Assembly: GCA_015499985.1 (NCBI GenBank)
Contig: JAAAUF010000044.1
Span: 21,632-85,631 of the forward strand
Direction: 5' to 3'
Origin: Haplosporangium gracile
Lineage: Eukaryota; Mortierellomycota; Mortierellomycetes; Mortierellales; Mortierellaceae
Length of the DNA: 64,000 nt
Below, in pieces: positions 12,689-25,754 of this stretch (within the stretch, counting starts at the first letter, position 1; each line of letters opens with the position of its first letter). Both the position numbers and the translations under genes were made by a program. The notes beneath the pieces were generated by a model, which searched no databases, had not been told where the DNA came from, and saw nothing but the letters and a program-made list of their open reading frames with translations.

Positions 12689-13437
12689 TTAAATTCCAAA
12701 CTCGACCTCCAAGGTCTTGCGTCCAGAGATGACCAGATTTGACATGACACCCGCGAGGAGCAAGGAGGGCATGGGTTTCGGCTGACGGATCGTCCTCCTC
12801 AAATTCAGGAACAGGTATGTCAAACACCAAGCTATTAAGCACCAGCAAGAAGTAAACAATAAAGGTGGTGTATGTGAGTGACCAGGATTGTTGAGACGGG
12901 TGGTTTGATCAAAGTTACAGCAATCCTTAAGCGTTTGTTGATAAGAGGGTTGTTGTTGTTATACCTGTGGTGGTTCCAGATCCGTTCTCGGCATCCCCCA
13001 CGTACTTCATGTATCTACACATCATAAAAACGTTGGTCAATACTTTAGTTGTCCTCACTTTCCTCGCTCAATGATTAATGGTCGATCATCCTCAAATGCT
13101 TCACAAATGGATTGCCTGCAAAATGTCAGTTAATAATTGACCAAAACGTACCCTGACCCGGCCCAAATAGCACTGAACCCCATCATGACACCAAAATGGG
13201 GCATCGCTGGGCTAAGCCTTGCTGCCGCCGGGACTGACGCCGCGCCTATTTTACGAGTAAAAAAAGCAGCAACGAATTAATTAATTTTTAGTTACGGTGT
13301 AGGGTCAAACTCGCGGGAAGGGGGGAGGGGGGGAGCGTACAGAGAGCGGAGAGGGACCATTCGGGATAGGGGGAGGCGGCCAGTCTGTAGAGTGTCGAGC
13401 GCTGGTACTCGAGTACTGATGCTGATGTCGTTGCCAT
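12689..13437 (-). CDS. AIM19: Aim19-like mitochondrial small membrane protein
   Basis: There are four short exons on the minus strand: 13437-13341, 13245-13152, 13014-12965 and 12831-12689. All junctions close in frame and give 127 aa. The order of motifs (a YRLAASPYPEW region, then MGFSAIWAGSGYM, ENGSGTTTAW, YLFLNLRR and a final hydrophobic segment before a short tail) resembles the fungal Aim19 family. These are small multi-pass proteins linked in yeast to mitochondrial inheritance, of unknown biochemical role. Three hydrophobic segments are visible. It lies 293 bp from, and divergent to, the Faf1-like gene, so the two may share a promoter. The exons are too small for simple ORF calling. 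I recognised the family by motif recall, without a search. Confidence 0.75.
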
Positions 13438-13730
13438 TCTTGCTCGTTCCTTTGTCCGCGTGTCCGTGTTTGGTGGTTCAGGTCGGTGAATGCAAAAAAG
13501 ACAAAAAGGAGAACGGAGTGAGCGGCAGGGAAGGAAAGGAAGTTTTAATGGCTCGAGTTGATTTGTGGCTTAGCGCACCTTCCTTGTAAACAGTCTTTTT
13601 TTCTTTTTTTTTCCCCCCCTCTTTTGTTGCATGGTAAACGTACTACACGAACGTTTCACAACAACTTTCTTGTTCAGGACCACACATCCGCTACAGCATC
13701 ATCAACACAGAAAACACAGAACATCAAAGC

Positions 13731-15009
13731 ATGGAGCGTGTGATGGACAAGAAGGCTGCCGCCAGGGCCATGGCTGCACCAGCCCCTCTCAAGAAGAAGA
13801 AGCTCGTCAGCACTATCTTTAAACCCAAAACCGCCACCACCATCTCTGTCGCTGCTGCAACAGGAGTAACAAAAGTAGGAGCAGAGTCAAAGAAGCGGAA
13901 AGCAGATACCACGACAGACGACGTGCTCGAACACGACCTCGACTTTCTCTCCCTTATCACACCCTCCTCCTCCTCGTCGTCATTATCATCTACAACAACA
14001 ACTACGACGACAACAACAAAGAAAAAGGTCAAGAGGTCTCCCACCTCGGCCTCAACCATCATCACCTCCAAACCCCGGTCCTCCGCAGAAGTCGTAGTCT
14101 TCGACTCTTCAAAAATCGACCGCAAAGGCACCTCATCCGCCGCGGGAGGCTCTGCAGAATTCTCCTTCAAAAAATTTATGTCTTCCAAGATTTCAAAACT
14201 GGACGAAGCCCCGCCACCCATGGAGAACCCTTTGACGGCAGAAGAAAAGGTTGAAGAGATGGAAATGAAAAAGAATGATGCAGAGCTTCATTCGTTGATC
14301 AAGAGTACCCGTATTCTGGAACAGTTTGCGGCGGAGCAGTTGGATGGTGTTGAGAGGCGGAGACATCAACGTGATCAGCTCGTCAGCCTTGGTATTCAGG
14401 TATGTTTTTTATTCTTTTTTTGTCTTGGGAATATCGTCTCCGGTTTGTGGAGGTGACAAGAGCTTCACTAGACCATGATCACAAAAGTATATCAATTAAT
14501 GCTTTTCTACTTTTTTTCGATGTTAATATAATAGAAAAAGCAGAGTGTGAAGGTGCCTCTTCAGATCAAGTTCGGGATGATGGCCAAGCAGCGCGAGAGA
14601 GACATCAAGGAACTCGAGGAGGTAATCACCCAGCCCGCCGTATCATTTTCTCTCCTTGCTATTTTTCAATTTTCTGTTTCTTTCTCTTGCGCGTTCATTG
14701 ACCTTTTCTTGTATAACATATAATCGAATTGAATAGGCAAAGAACAATGGAACGTACCACAAGGGAATCAAGCACACATTCGCGGCAGCGGGAGGCAAAA
14801 AGAAGGAGACGAAGCGGTCGGACCGTGGATTGAAGTCGTCAATGGGTCGATTCAAGAATGGAATGTTGACACTGACCGAGAAGGAGATCAAGTCTGTCCA
14901 GCGCGAGGGGGTCAAGAAGAAGGGTGGCAAGAAGTCCGGTGGTGGTGGAAGTGGTGGCGGTGGAAAGAAGGGTGGTGGTGGTAAGAAGAAGGGTAAAGGC
15001 CGCAAGTAG
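13731..15009 (+). CDS. FAF1: Faf1/C1orf131-like small-subunit processome factor
   Basis: There are three exons, 13731-14399, 14535-14621 and 14737-15009, all in phase 0, giving 342 aa. The N-terminal two thirds are Lys/Ser/Thr-rich and probably disordered. A conserved block follows: a helical stretch ending exon 1, the basic KVPLQIKFGMMAKQRERDI in exon 2, then GRFKNGMLTLTEKEIKSV in exon 3. That last motif is the hallmark of the C1orf131/Faf1 family (DUF4602), needed in the nucleolus for early 18S rRNA processing. The C-terminus is an unusual Gly/Lys-rich tail made of GGGKK-like repeats. The gene is divergent from the Aim19-like gene. Its function follows from family knowledge; the motif match is direct. 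Confidence 0.82.
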
Positions 15010-15514
15010 ACACTGACGACGTAAGGCGGATTCGCGTAGATCTTAATTGTATTTTTATCACTTTTTCATTCATAAAACACGGCATTTTCAGCATGACAAG
15101 GTGAGAGGCTAGTGTTGATGCTTATGAAGATGTAGGGTGATCTAGACTGAGTAGAAAAAAATAGGGCGCTTTATGAGAAGAGGGGGGAAGGAATAGGAAT
15201 GTGAATGGACGTAGATCGGTGCGCCGGACGCAAATTTGCCCGCATCCGGGAGGATTTTCGATCAATTATAATTTAAGGCCTGCAGGGACGGGAGGGAATG
15301 AAAAAGTGGGGGTGTGTTCCGGGTGGATCAAAAGGAAGCAAATGTCCGTTCGGACTCTCCACGCGTAACCAAGTGAGCCTTGGCTGGGTGTGTGTGTTTG
15401 TTATACACAAACACTTCCTCCTCTGTTTACTTCTCCTTTCTTTTCTTCTCTTTCTTCTTTCCATTTCATTCACTCATTCCTCTCCACTCCACCCCTTCAC
15501 ATACATCAGCTACA
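15010..15514. other. Intergenic region upstream of peroxiredoxin
   Basis: This holds the 3' flank of the Faf1-like gene and a CT-rich leader of the peroxiredoxin gene. I see no other gene. Confidence 0.5.
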
Positions 15515-16898
15515 ATGGCCCAAGTAAGTCCCTTCTGCCGGACTCACTTCAACAGTACTGAATGACCTCAACACCAGCAACGCACACAGGAGACACTTAC
15601 CAGCTCGGCGACAAGACAAACATGCCATTCACAACTCGCCCGCACTTTGCACATTCAGCATCTCCTTCGGCCGACGAACGGACGGACGGACAGGCAGACA
15701 GGACATACACACACACATACAAACCAGACCAAGACAGCAGGATGATATGAACACCCAACCAAAAGATTACAAAAGTTAAGGGAGAAAGCGACAGACATCA
15801 TGAAATCGACGACTGACAAACAATCGTATCGTCCTTCGCGTTCCTGAAAAACAATTAAGCAGCAGATTAAAGTCGGTGACACCCTCCCCACCGTCTCCCT
15901 CAAGTACTGGTAAGTCTCCTGCCCCCGTCTCCGTCTCCTCCTCCTTTCTACGCCATTGTACTATTCCTCACACCATCCCTTCCTCCAAACAGCACCATTG
16001 ACCCTCCTTCCATTTCTTCCCATTCAATAATAGTCCATACGACCCCGAACTCAAGAACGCCTGCGGAATCCCCCAAGCCTTGAGCACAGACTCCTTCAAG
16101 GGCAAGAAGGTTATCATCTTTGGCGTCCCCGGTGCCTTCACCCCTACCTGCAACAACAACCATCTCCCTGAGTACCATGAGAAGTACCAGGACCTTGCCA
16201 AGAAGGGTGTTGATCAGGTCGTCTGTATCTCTACCGCCGATGCCTTGTAGGTCTTATTATCCTCTTTCTCTCTGTTGTTAATTGTTCGAGTTTGTTTTGT
16301 AGACGTAAGTGTTAGCCATACATGACTGAGACCAGAAATTAACCCCCAGTTGGATTTATTGTGATGATTAGCGTGATGGATGCGTGGGGCAAGTGGACGA
16401 ATGTCAGCGACAAGGTCATCATGGCCGCCGACGGAAACGGCGATTTCGTCAAGGCCACCGGTCTTGTCCAGGGTAAGAAGAAATTTTGACTTACAAAACC
16501 TGACAACAACACTCGAGAAGAAATCGAGCAATACAATGAGGACTTGTCGCTCCGGAATACACCTCATTAATTATTTGCCCCTGGTGTTTAAACGGTTATT
16601 AGATTTGACAAAGGTCGGAATGGGCGCTGTCCGTTCCAAGCGCTTCGCCATGGTTGTCGAGGACATGAAGGTCACCTACATCGGTGTCGAGACCCAGTAC
16701 GTTTCTTTTCCTTTTAAAAAAAAACACTCCCTCGCCTCCCTTGAGTTAGCCCGATCTTTTCCCTTTTGTGGCGCTTCTCAATTTGATACCCTTGTTTACC
16801 ATGAGATACTGACTACTTACCTTTCTTCTTGTTTTTGGGTATCATTTAGGTTCGGTGTCTCCGTCTCGGGCGCCGGCGCTGTCTTGGCCAAGTTGTAA
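15515..16898 (+). CDS. Prx5-type peroxiredoxin (AHP1/PMP20 family)
   Basis: There are six exons: 15515-15523, about 15863-15909, 16034-16246, 16372-16472, 16603-16696 and 16850-16898. They join in frame to give about 170 aa. The first exon encodes only Met-Ala-Gln. PGAFTPTC (Cys about 58) contains the peroxidatic cysteine of the Prx5 family, and the Thr and Pro around it are intact. A Cys19-Pro-Tyr and a Cys29 are further thiols, so the resolving mechanism is not obvious. The enzyme reduces H2O2 and organic hydroperoxides with thioredoxin or a similar donor, in cytosol or peroxisome. The C-terminus ends in GAVLAKL, which is not a classical SKL peroxisome signal, although AKL is a known variant. 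Three consecutive NAG acceptors precede exon 2, so the protein may vary by one Gln. Confidence 0.9.
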
Positions 16899-17085
16899 AT
16901 GACAATTCCACGCAACTTAACACTCACCATGTACCTAACACACTACCAGCATACATAAATTAAAAGAACAACAACCACAACAACAACCACGCAGACAACT
17001 ACACAATCAAAGCTACAACTCGAAATGGACGATTTTTTTAATATTTTTTGTTGATCGGCATCGTTGTGCGGGTGAAAAAAAAAGA

Positions 17086-20000
17086 TCACAAAAGACTCTT
17101 GTTCCAGAGCGCAGGGTCCGAGGTCATCTGGTTGATCGACTCGATAAAGTCATCCAACTCCCTCTGCCTTTCCTGTCCATACGCGTCTACCAAACCCGAA
17201 AACAAAAAAAAGGGTGGGGGGGAAGCAGCCGGGTTAGCAATACAGATCCTCAGCCAAGTCACAACATCCTCAAAACACCCTCTCCTATCCTTACCTTGTA
17301 AGACACGGATAATCTCAGCATGCATACTCGGGAACGCACGCGCCAAGATCTTGGCGGAGTCAAGCACCTCAGGCGAATAATTCGAGCTGATCGCAAACGC
17401 GCCCATCCGCTCCAGAATAAAGTTCCGCGCCATCTCCTGCGTCCTCTCCAACGGGTAGCGCTCACACACTAGGACCGACAATCGCAACGCAAACAGACGG
17501 AGCGTCAAGTCTGTCGACGACGATGCTGCTGCTGCTGCTGCTGCTGCGGCGGCGGCGGCGGCGGCAGCGGCTGACGGGGGCATGTTTCCGTTTGGAACAA
17601 TGCCACCGTCTCCAGCGATGATCGATCCAGAAGACGACGAGGCCAACGCACCAGCGCCTGGTCCCCCAGCAAGCATAGATCCCGTTGAACTCGTCACGGG
17701 CGTCCCGTTGACACCGCTAGGAGGACCCGCAGCCAAGGTGGTAGTAGCTGCCGGGGTAGCAAATAGCAACTCATGCAAGAAGTCCATACAAACGTGCAGC
17801 GACTCCATCCCTGCCAGCGTCGCCGGCAAGAGTTCAGGCGAGTAGCCCTGGAAGTGAATCATCTTGGGCAGGATCTTGAAATCGATAAACAGCTGGTGCA
17901 GAAAGTTGAACGTCACAATCTGGATCTCCTTCAACACCTCCGAAATCGGGCCCTGAAGGTGAGGTTCCTTCCCTTGGGATGAAGGTTTCCGTAATGGTCC
18001 TGCTGCAGTGCTGTTTTTCCTGTTCCTTTGGTGGTGACCGTGGTTGTGATCGTGACCGTGAAGCTCGTCATCTGAATAACTGGAAGCAGCGGCTGCTGTT
18101 GCCTCATCGTGCTGCTGTTGCTGTGCCAACAACGCCTCCTCAGTATCTTCGGGCTGCCGTTGACAGATCTCAAACAACAACTGAACAATCGACGAGTCCT
18201 GGATATAGAGCAACGCCGTCAAGTTGGACTCCTTGAACACCCGATGCTTCTGTGTCTGGATCGGAACCATGTTCTGGTGACTATTCAGGATTGCCTGTGA
18301 CGCAGTAAACTGTTTTCGAAACCAGTGTCTAGACCCTACCATGACAGCGCCCAAGATCTGAATAAACAGACGGAAAATCGTAGGCGTCCTGAAAACTCTT
18401 GGGTCGACCTTGAACAGCAAGAGCGGGTCCTGGACCAGCCACTCGAATGTATAAACGTCCTTGCTCTTTTGTTGAAAGGGTAGTTGGCTGTGTTGTTGGA
18501 ATGCTCCTCCCACTCCTCCTTGTGATGAAGATGATGGTGCTGTTGTCGCAAAGTTGAGGGGGAGGAAAGAATTGGAAGAACGTGGGAGGAGGGCATTGAC
18601 TGTCATAGCCCAAAGGTCGTGTGGCATGATCGTGTTGAGTTGGTCCCAAGTCTTTTTGAAAACTTCCATTACAGTAGGATCCGACTCGGGGTCCAAAAGC
18701 GAAGGCAAACTCATCTGAACAATCGATCCTGCCAGCATCTGCCTGTCCGCCTGTGGAAGCCTCTGAAACGCGTAGTATGCTAATACCATTCGTGCCAGAA
18801 AATAAGTTCATATGTTAGAAGTTAAGATATTATGCTCCATTATAAATCACTGGAAAAGGCGGAGTGCATAACTATGGTAAGTGGTCTGTACCTTTGATGG
18901 CGTCTTCGGGGTAGAGGAGGTGTTGTTCCAGAGACCTGTAGTGAGTCTCAACCCATGCCGAGGACTCTGCTGACGTGGTATGTGGCGTGCTGATAAGTGG
19001 AGTAAATGATACTCCCGAAGCCTTCCTCTGCGGTGAATGCGAGCTCTGAATAACGGTCGATGACGAGACCCTGTTCTCCTCCTCCAGCAAAAGCGTAGAG
19101 ACATCAAAGAGTTCAGGAAACTGAGAGTTGATCAGCTTTAAAAACATGGGCTGAACCGCCTTAAACGCCACTCCGCCTTGGAACTCCTGTACGAATAGCA
19201 GAACCTTTCTGATCTGAACATACTGAAGCAGCGTCGCGTCGTACTCTAAACATTGCGAACACAAAAGGCCCTTGTTAATTTCGTCCGTATTTGAAAATAA
19301 AATACAGTGAGGCAAAGAAAACAAATAGACTTTACCTCGATTCCGGCTGGAACTGTCCAGGCCGAGGTTCTCAAGACAGACTTCGTTGTTTAGCAACATG
19401 TAGAGGGTCAAGAGCACCTTAGCGGGCGTAAGGTCTTGACAAGGGTTTGCAAAGAATGTGCGAATGTCATGTTCTGGTATCCGAGTAATGCGATCCGACT
19501 TTGAAATAGCTTTGGTATATGCTTGGAGAAGAGGGATCATGTTGTCATCAAGAGGAACATCTGTGGCTTGAATCTGATCAAGGACCCATGTGCGTACATC
19601 CGTTGAACTCCTGATGAAAACGCCTCTATCCAGCAGGTGTGAAACACAAAAATTGGAAACAGATCGGAGTTCTGATGCCTCAGAACTCGAAGTGTATTTT
19701 GTCGACGATGTGGCTGGTGTAGGTGCACTGGATCCATTGGTTTTGTAGGGAGATGAAGTGGCAGGGCGTCCAAAACCAAGTGCACACGAAGCAAGCTCCT
19801 TGTCGGTAAAGAGGGTTGCGAAGAATGCGACGAGTTCCATGAGTCCCATCCGGGGGACGACGATTTCCATAGAGAGCGCCCGTGATGCAAACTCGTCAAT
19901 CTTGGGCATCAATTTGCTCTGGAGGTAGATCCAGAGCATAAGAACCTGAGGCGAGTCGGCACAATCCAAAAGCTGGCGCAGGATCCGCCTAGTCCGTGAC

Positions 20001-21560
20001 TCGGAGTACTTGAGCAGCTGAGCAGCACTCATGAGGATCAAGCATACCTTGAAGTTAACCGTGCATGGCTCTGCCGGTGACATCTCCAGCACTCCAAGAG
20101 AAATCTCTAGTTGCTCCGCGGTAAGGGTAAGACCCATGAGCCCGACCATTCCTGACAAGATCCGTAGTAACCGATTGATGGCAACATTATCCGGGTGATC
20201 CGATGTCAATTCGTCGTTCAGTGAAGAGAACACAAACTCCATGATGGATGTCATACTCGTCCTTGTCACTGGTCCGCGACTGTTGGTCAGCCATTCGGGC
20301 TGGCCCTTGAGGATCCTGTTCATGAACCCGATTTCGTCGTGACAGTGCTCGATGGTGAGTTCGATCGCCAGGTTGGGGAAGACTTTGCGATTAACCAATC
20401 GCTGCCGTACATCCCAGGTCCTGTAATCAGCGAGTTTGCAGAGTCGGGGTAAAATGTCCTTGACGTTGTTGTAGCGGTCATCCGAGTCAAGGAGTGTATC
20501 GATGGTGGGCGAAAACTCAGTCGGATTATTGGCGACAATTGCATAAATGAGAGTTCCCGGATCACGCACTGCCCGCAGACTTTGTATCAACGACTAGCTC
20601 ATATAAAAGCATTTAAAGAACTGTCAGAATGATGAAACATAACGTCGAGACGTGACGCGTTGCAGATATATTTCTTCAAATTATTCGTACCTGAATATCG
20701 ATTATGGGTCGTCGACAGCGGAGGGTCAGTACAATGATGATGGTGGTAACCTCCTGGCGAAAGACTTGGTTGTTGAGAAGAGACGATCTATTTGTATGTT
20801 GTCCTGTTCTTTTGGTTTGAGTAGCATGGTCACGTTCCCGCCGTTCAAGTCTCGAAAGTTCCGCCAGTACAATTCTAAAGTAATGAATGGTCAGATAGTT
20901 ATTACGCGTGAGTTGTGCTAGACCCTTCTCTTTGCGTTTCATCCTTTGCAACCACGTGGAATGAGAAAAAGTTGTCATACCGAGCGCGATCCTCCGCTGT
21001 TCCTGACTCGAATAATCCTGCCTTTGAATGTCCTGATGAGCCGATTGGCTGTTTCTCCAGCTGTAGCTCTTCTTTAACTTGGCGCTGAATTAGCCGGTAG
21101 TCCAAGTCCAAGTATCTCAAGACTGTGCCCGCCTACATGTGAGTGTCAAAAATGAAAAGGCGTTAATTTCTGCTGCTATAACCAACCAAGACCGTCGCTT
21201 TGCAAAGCTTTAGAGATATGAGTGAAGAAACGGTACCTGAGGGTATCGCGAAAGAAAGGGCGCGGACTCTAGTCCCAAGCGCGATAGAAGTAAAGGAAGA
21301 AGCACGCTGTAGTCCTACAAGGAGCGATGTTTAAAAAGGAGCAGTTATTGCCACCAAAAAGACAGAGTGAATGTCAGCGTCTGTTTTCTTCTTCACGTTC
21401 CCCTTGATGCAAGTGAGTAAAAAGGTTCTTTTTCTCTCTCCTTCTCATAGATGCAAAAGTCTCAAGTAGCGTGAGTGAGTGTGTGTAAGTGGGTATGTAC
21501 CAAGGCAAGATGGATTCTAGGGTCACCTCCAGTCTCGATGAGCTTAAATGGCTCGGACAT
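17086..21560 (-). CDS. INTS2: Integrator complex subunit 2 (INTS2)
   Basis: There are eight exons on the minus strand: 21560-21501, 21314-21237, 21132-20981, 20874-20691, 20593-19336, 19245-18892, 18779-17295 and 17186-17086. All frames close and give about 1223 aa, close to animal INTS2. Signature stretches include ILPRLCKLADYRTWDVRQRL and HCHDEIGFMNRIL, plus helical repeats through the middle. INTS2 is a scaffold subunit of the nuclear Integrator complex, which binds RNA polymerase II and cleaves nascent snRNAs and paused transcripts. A disordered insertion near the C-terminus carries a run of about 17 alanines coded by GCN repeats (about 17525-17575). The intron at 19246-19335 is 90 nt with no in-frame stop, so retention would add 30 residues. 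The family call rests on motif recognition. Confidence 0.78.
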
Positions 21561-23305
21561 TGTAGTGCTTGTTGTTGAAGACTGTAAAGTGAGGGGTGGC
21601 GCGAAACGTAAGTGAGTTGGGAACTCAAAGAGAAGAAAGAGAGATGCCGCTTCGATGGCGGACGAGATCGTTTTATCCTTTGGTTGGTTGGCTGAACGGG
21701 CGGATGTGTGACTGGGACATGTTTATTTGAATATTCAATAAGGTAGGGTTTGAGGGTGCACAAATAAGGCACGTGTTCGCTTGGAGGAACCAAGTTTGAT
21801 CCATCGATTCAAACCTGCTGTGTGTGTATTTTTTTTTTTGTTGACAAAAGCTGACAAACGCAAGGCAAAGGCTGTCAAACGAGGCAAAGGGGGAAAGGAT
21901 ACGGTGAAGCAACTGCTCGCTTGCCTGCTCGAGTAGATATGCATAGTATGAGCGAGCAATTGACGGACATGGTAGAAGAAGGCCGTGTGTATATTTATAT
22001 GTGTATCTGTATGTGTGCGTGTGAAATGAAGGAAGCCTGAATGGCTGTCCGTCTGTTTGTGTGTGACTCCAGTGTAAGTGAATAAGTGAGTGAGTGGATT
22101 TGTGATTTGCGCCGTGCGATACCAATGGAGTGAAGCGAGAGCGATTTTTTTCCTTCCCTCCCCTTCGTTGCTTCGTATTTGAAATTTCTTTTCCAGCAGC
22201 TTCTTCTTATTCTTCTTCTTCGTCTTCCTTTTCTTCAGCTCTCCCTTTCCCCTCTTCGTCATTCTTTACTCTTCTCTTCTCTTCTTTCTTGTACGCTCAT
22301 AAAATACCCTCCTTCCTTCAAACCACATAGGATCTAATTACAAAAACACACACTCCCTCTCCATCCCTCTCTCTCTCTCTCTCTCTTACTCATAGTCATA
22401 CCTCCGCCACCACTCATTCCTTTTCCACCCTGTATATACTGTAACATCAGACAAACCCTCGCCTCCACCCAATCTCTGATCACTCTTGATACTCTCTGTC
22501 CTGTCCGGCTCAGTCCAGTCCAGTTCATCAGAACTCAATCAACCAGCCAAGCGAGCCAAGTAGCCCTTTCCTCCGAAAAAGTCTTGTCATCTTTGTTCCT
22601 ATTAGAACAGCAATATCACACTTTTTCATCCACCGCTGCAATTACCCACTGTTGAAATCACCCACCGCCCTTCCCCAAGAACTCAAGGGCATAGCACCGA
22701 ACAGACTCAACAGACCGATTAACAACCACAACAACCGACCGTGATAAATTCGCTGCCAGCAATAACCAGCAACCAGTAGCCAGCACACCCTCGTCCTCTT
22801 CCTCCTCCTCTCGCGGTTGAACCCTCTTTTCGTCCTCTTCTTGTCCTTCTTCCTCTCCCTTCAGCTTATCTTATTTCTTGTTCTTGTTCTTGTTCTTGTT
22901 CACCTTTTATTCGCATACTCTTTCCTTCCTTCCTGCCGCTTCTACTTTCTCAGTCGACTCGTTTTCTTCTACACCTGGTCCAATGCTCCTTCCTCCTCCG
23001 TCTTCTTCTCCTTCCCAATAACATCAACCTGCGCTTCTTTATCACCCTTCTTCTTTTAAACCACACTCTTCTCTTTTGAATCAGTCTGGCTGTTGGATGG
23101 AAAACCAGATCCTCGCCATCGTGTAACAACAATTGAGAGAACCGCACACAGCACACAACAACACACATACCTCCCACTCGTGTTGGTTGAACCCTCGCCC
23201 TCTTTTTTTTCCCTTCTCTTTCTGGTGTTATTTGTACGGCTATTCCGTCTTTCTTTTGACCCTGCCCTCTTCCTACTTTCTGTACGCAATATCAATAATA
23301 CAACT
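21561..23305. other. Divergent promoter and leader region
   Basis: This separates INTS2 (-) from the Ser/Thr-rich protein gene (+). It is strongly CT-rich towards the + gene, with a (TTCTTG)n run near 22875-22900 and a (CT)n tract near 22367-22386. The ORFs here are low-complexity leader sequence. Confidence 0.5.
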
Positions 23306-25754
23306 ATGGACCTGACCCTTGCCGGAGAGACCACAGCCCCCACTACCACCACCACTACCGCCTTCTCTTTCGCTTCTTCATTTTCTTCTGCTTCCTCCCC
23401 TCAAGAACAACAACAACAACCAGCAGAAGAATCTATTCTCCCAGGGACTGCTGCTGCCGCTCTTGGCTCTGTTAGTACGACCATGGATTTCTTCTTTCAC
23501 GGCGCACTCGACCAGCTCCAAGGCGCAACCGAGCTTGACGTCCAGCTCAACCCACTCCTCATGAACAGAGTCACTCAGCTTTGTCTGACCAAGATAAGCA
23601 TCGCTTCCTCCGGACGAGAATCTCTCCGCCGTGTCGCCCAATTGTCCTGGTAATAATCCTCTCTCTCTCGCTCTCTCGTTTCCCGTTGATATCCTGACAC
23701 ACTCAATGCTCACAACCCACCTCTTTGTTCTGTCCTTGACCAACCTCACTTTACACCGATAACTCCTTTCTCTTTGCTTGATCCATATTCCTGTTGTTAC
23801 AATGGACATTCTAATTGTCTTGAACCTGCCTACTAACTCGATTCTCTCTCGTCTTTTGTCACTTTCTCTTTCTCTCTTTTCACTATGTCTCTGAATGAAA
23901 TACTACCTTATCTACAGCTTCTGGCGTCGTCTGCAGTCAGATATGTTCTTCATGCCTCTCCAATCCGCACCCCAGGCAACCGTCTCTCTCGACCCAAGTA
24001 ATATGTTTGGCAGCCCAACCTCAGAACCCTTTGCCACCTGGAACTGGCTTCAAGATACCACGGGCCTCGAGCTCGACTACTTCAACTTGGGAAACGAGGC
24101 CAACGTGACCCCACCCAGCACCACCGGTTACACCACCCTCCTCAGCGATCCCAATAACGACCTTTGTTCCACGTCCTCTCCTTTGTTTTCCTCGACGGAA
24201 CCAGCATCAGCGTCTCCGTTGCCATCAGGCCAGCCCCTGTCCTCGCCCTCTTCAGAGTTCCCTATTACCTCAGCCAGCATCTATACCTACAATAGCACTA
24301 ACAATTCTATGGACCTCTCAAGTACAAGTGCGACGACAGCAGCCATTATGGCGTACACGGATCTCCCCGACTGCAACAGTCCAAGTAGTAGTAGCGTCCA
24401 AACCTGTCAGCCGATCGTTTCGTCCTCTGCACTTGCAGTCTCGGATGCCCTTGCCTTCCATTTGGCGTCTTTTCAGTCGCCGTCGGTTATACCTATTTCA
24501 TCAGGTACAATCGGCAACAGCACTTCAGTATTGTCGTCGTCGCCCTTTACCATTTCTGCCGCAACAGAGGCCAGTCCATCTGGCAGAATCGAGTCGCGGC
24601 TTCAAAGACCAAAGGAAAAACAAGAGTCGTCAAGTCAGCTCACATCATCCCAGTCAAGGCCTCCACGCCAAAGTCACGAAGAGAAATTCCCGATGTTGAA
24701 TGACGTATTACGTCAGAGCGAAATGGCATTGTCTTCTGAAAAGGCCGAGATGGATGTCAACAAGACCCCTATTGTGGATACCAGCAACAACAACCAACAT
24801 CACCGTATTGACATTGACGACAGCCTCTCTGGTCATCATGCAACGGCAGCTATGGCTGCTTCTTCAGAACAAGGCAGTGATAACCATGATGGTAGTCAGG
24901 ATGTGAGTGATATGGATGTCGACCGAGCGATTCAAGAGATGGCGCTGCATTCTGCCCCATCATCCCCATCCAAAGGTCACCACTACGATACCCGCCAACA
25001 ACGCTCCGCTCGCGCTGTAATCAGTCCGTCACCAGAAGATGCCGAATTAGGATTCCCCTCTGATGCGTCGTCACCGTCTTTGCCGACATCATTCACTGCA
25101 CGTTTGGTGTCTATGTTGCAGGACGAAGACTTGGAGATGGAGGAAGAAGAGTTGGAGCTCCACCGTGTCAAGCGCCGTCGTTGCAGCGAAGACTCGTCCT
25201 CTTCTGACTCTGGCCCAGAATCCGCGCCAACATCACCAAGAACTCCCCCATCCAATTTGGAGGGCGGTCAAGAAGGTGTAGCCCCACTCCACCCTGAAGC
25301 CTGTCTCCCTCATGCCGCCGTCCCTGGCCTCCCTGCGAGGCGACTGTACAACTTTCATCCTGAGGGGGATGAGTACGCGACTGGGAACAATAATGGGGGC
25401 AGTGCCAACCCGTTCATGAATTCGCCCATGACAGATTACGTACTACAAGATTCAGGGATGATGAGCAAAGCCCAGCATCATCGCCTCCTTGCCTCCGCCA
25501 CGGGTAGCAATTCGATCTCCACTGCTACTGGTGCAGGCGCAGCGACCACAGCCACAGCCACGGCGACCACAGGACATGGAGGAACGACAATGAATGGTGT
25601 TGCTGGAGGAGCAGGATCTGTTGCTGTTGTCGTGGTTGAGGATCTACTGAACCTTAACCGTCAAGGAGAAGGAGAAGGCCAAGTCGGTATCCTCGCCACC
25701 TCCGTCCACACCCGATACCCAACTCGGTCAACAACCCAACGTCGCGTCATCTAG
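23306..25754 (+). CDS. Ser/Thr-rich protein of unknown function
   Basis: There are two exons, 23306-23649 and 23918-25754 (phase 2 junction), giving 726 aa. Most of the protein is Ser, Thr, Pro, Gln and Ala repeats and is probably disordered. One compact conserved-looking stretch spans the exon junction (about residues 55-135), from MDFFFHGALDQLQGATELDV through a Cys-Phe-Trp-Arg-Arg segment to a Trp-rich acidic part. Further on, an acidic helix (LVSMLQDEDLEMEEEE) is followed directly by basic HRVKRRR, a likely nuclear localisation signal, and several Ser-Pro/Thr-Pro sites. This composition suits a transcriptional or signalling regulator, but I recognise no domain and assign no function. It is divergent from INTS2. 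Confidence 0.7.
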
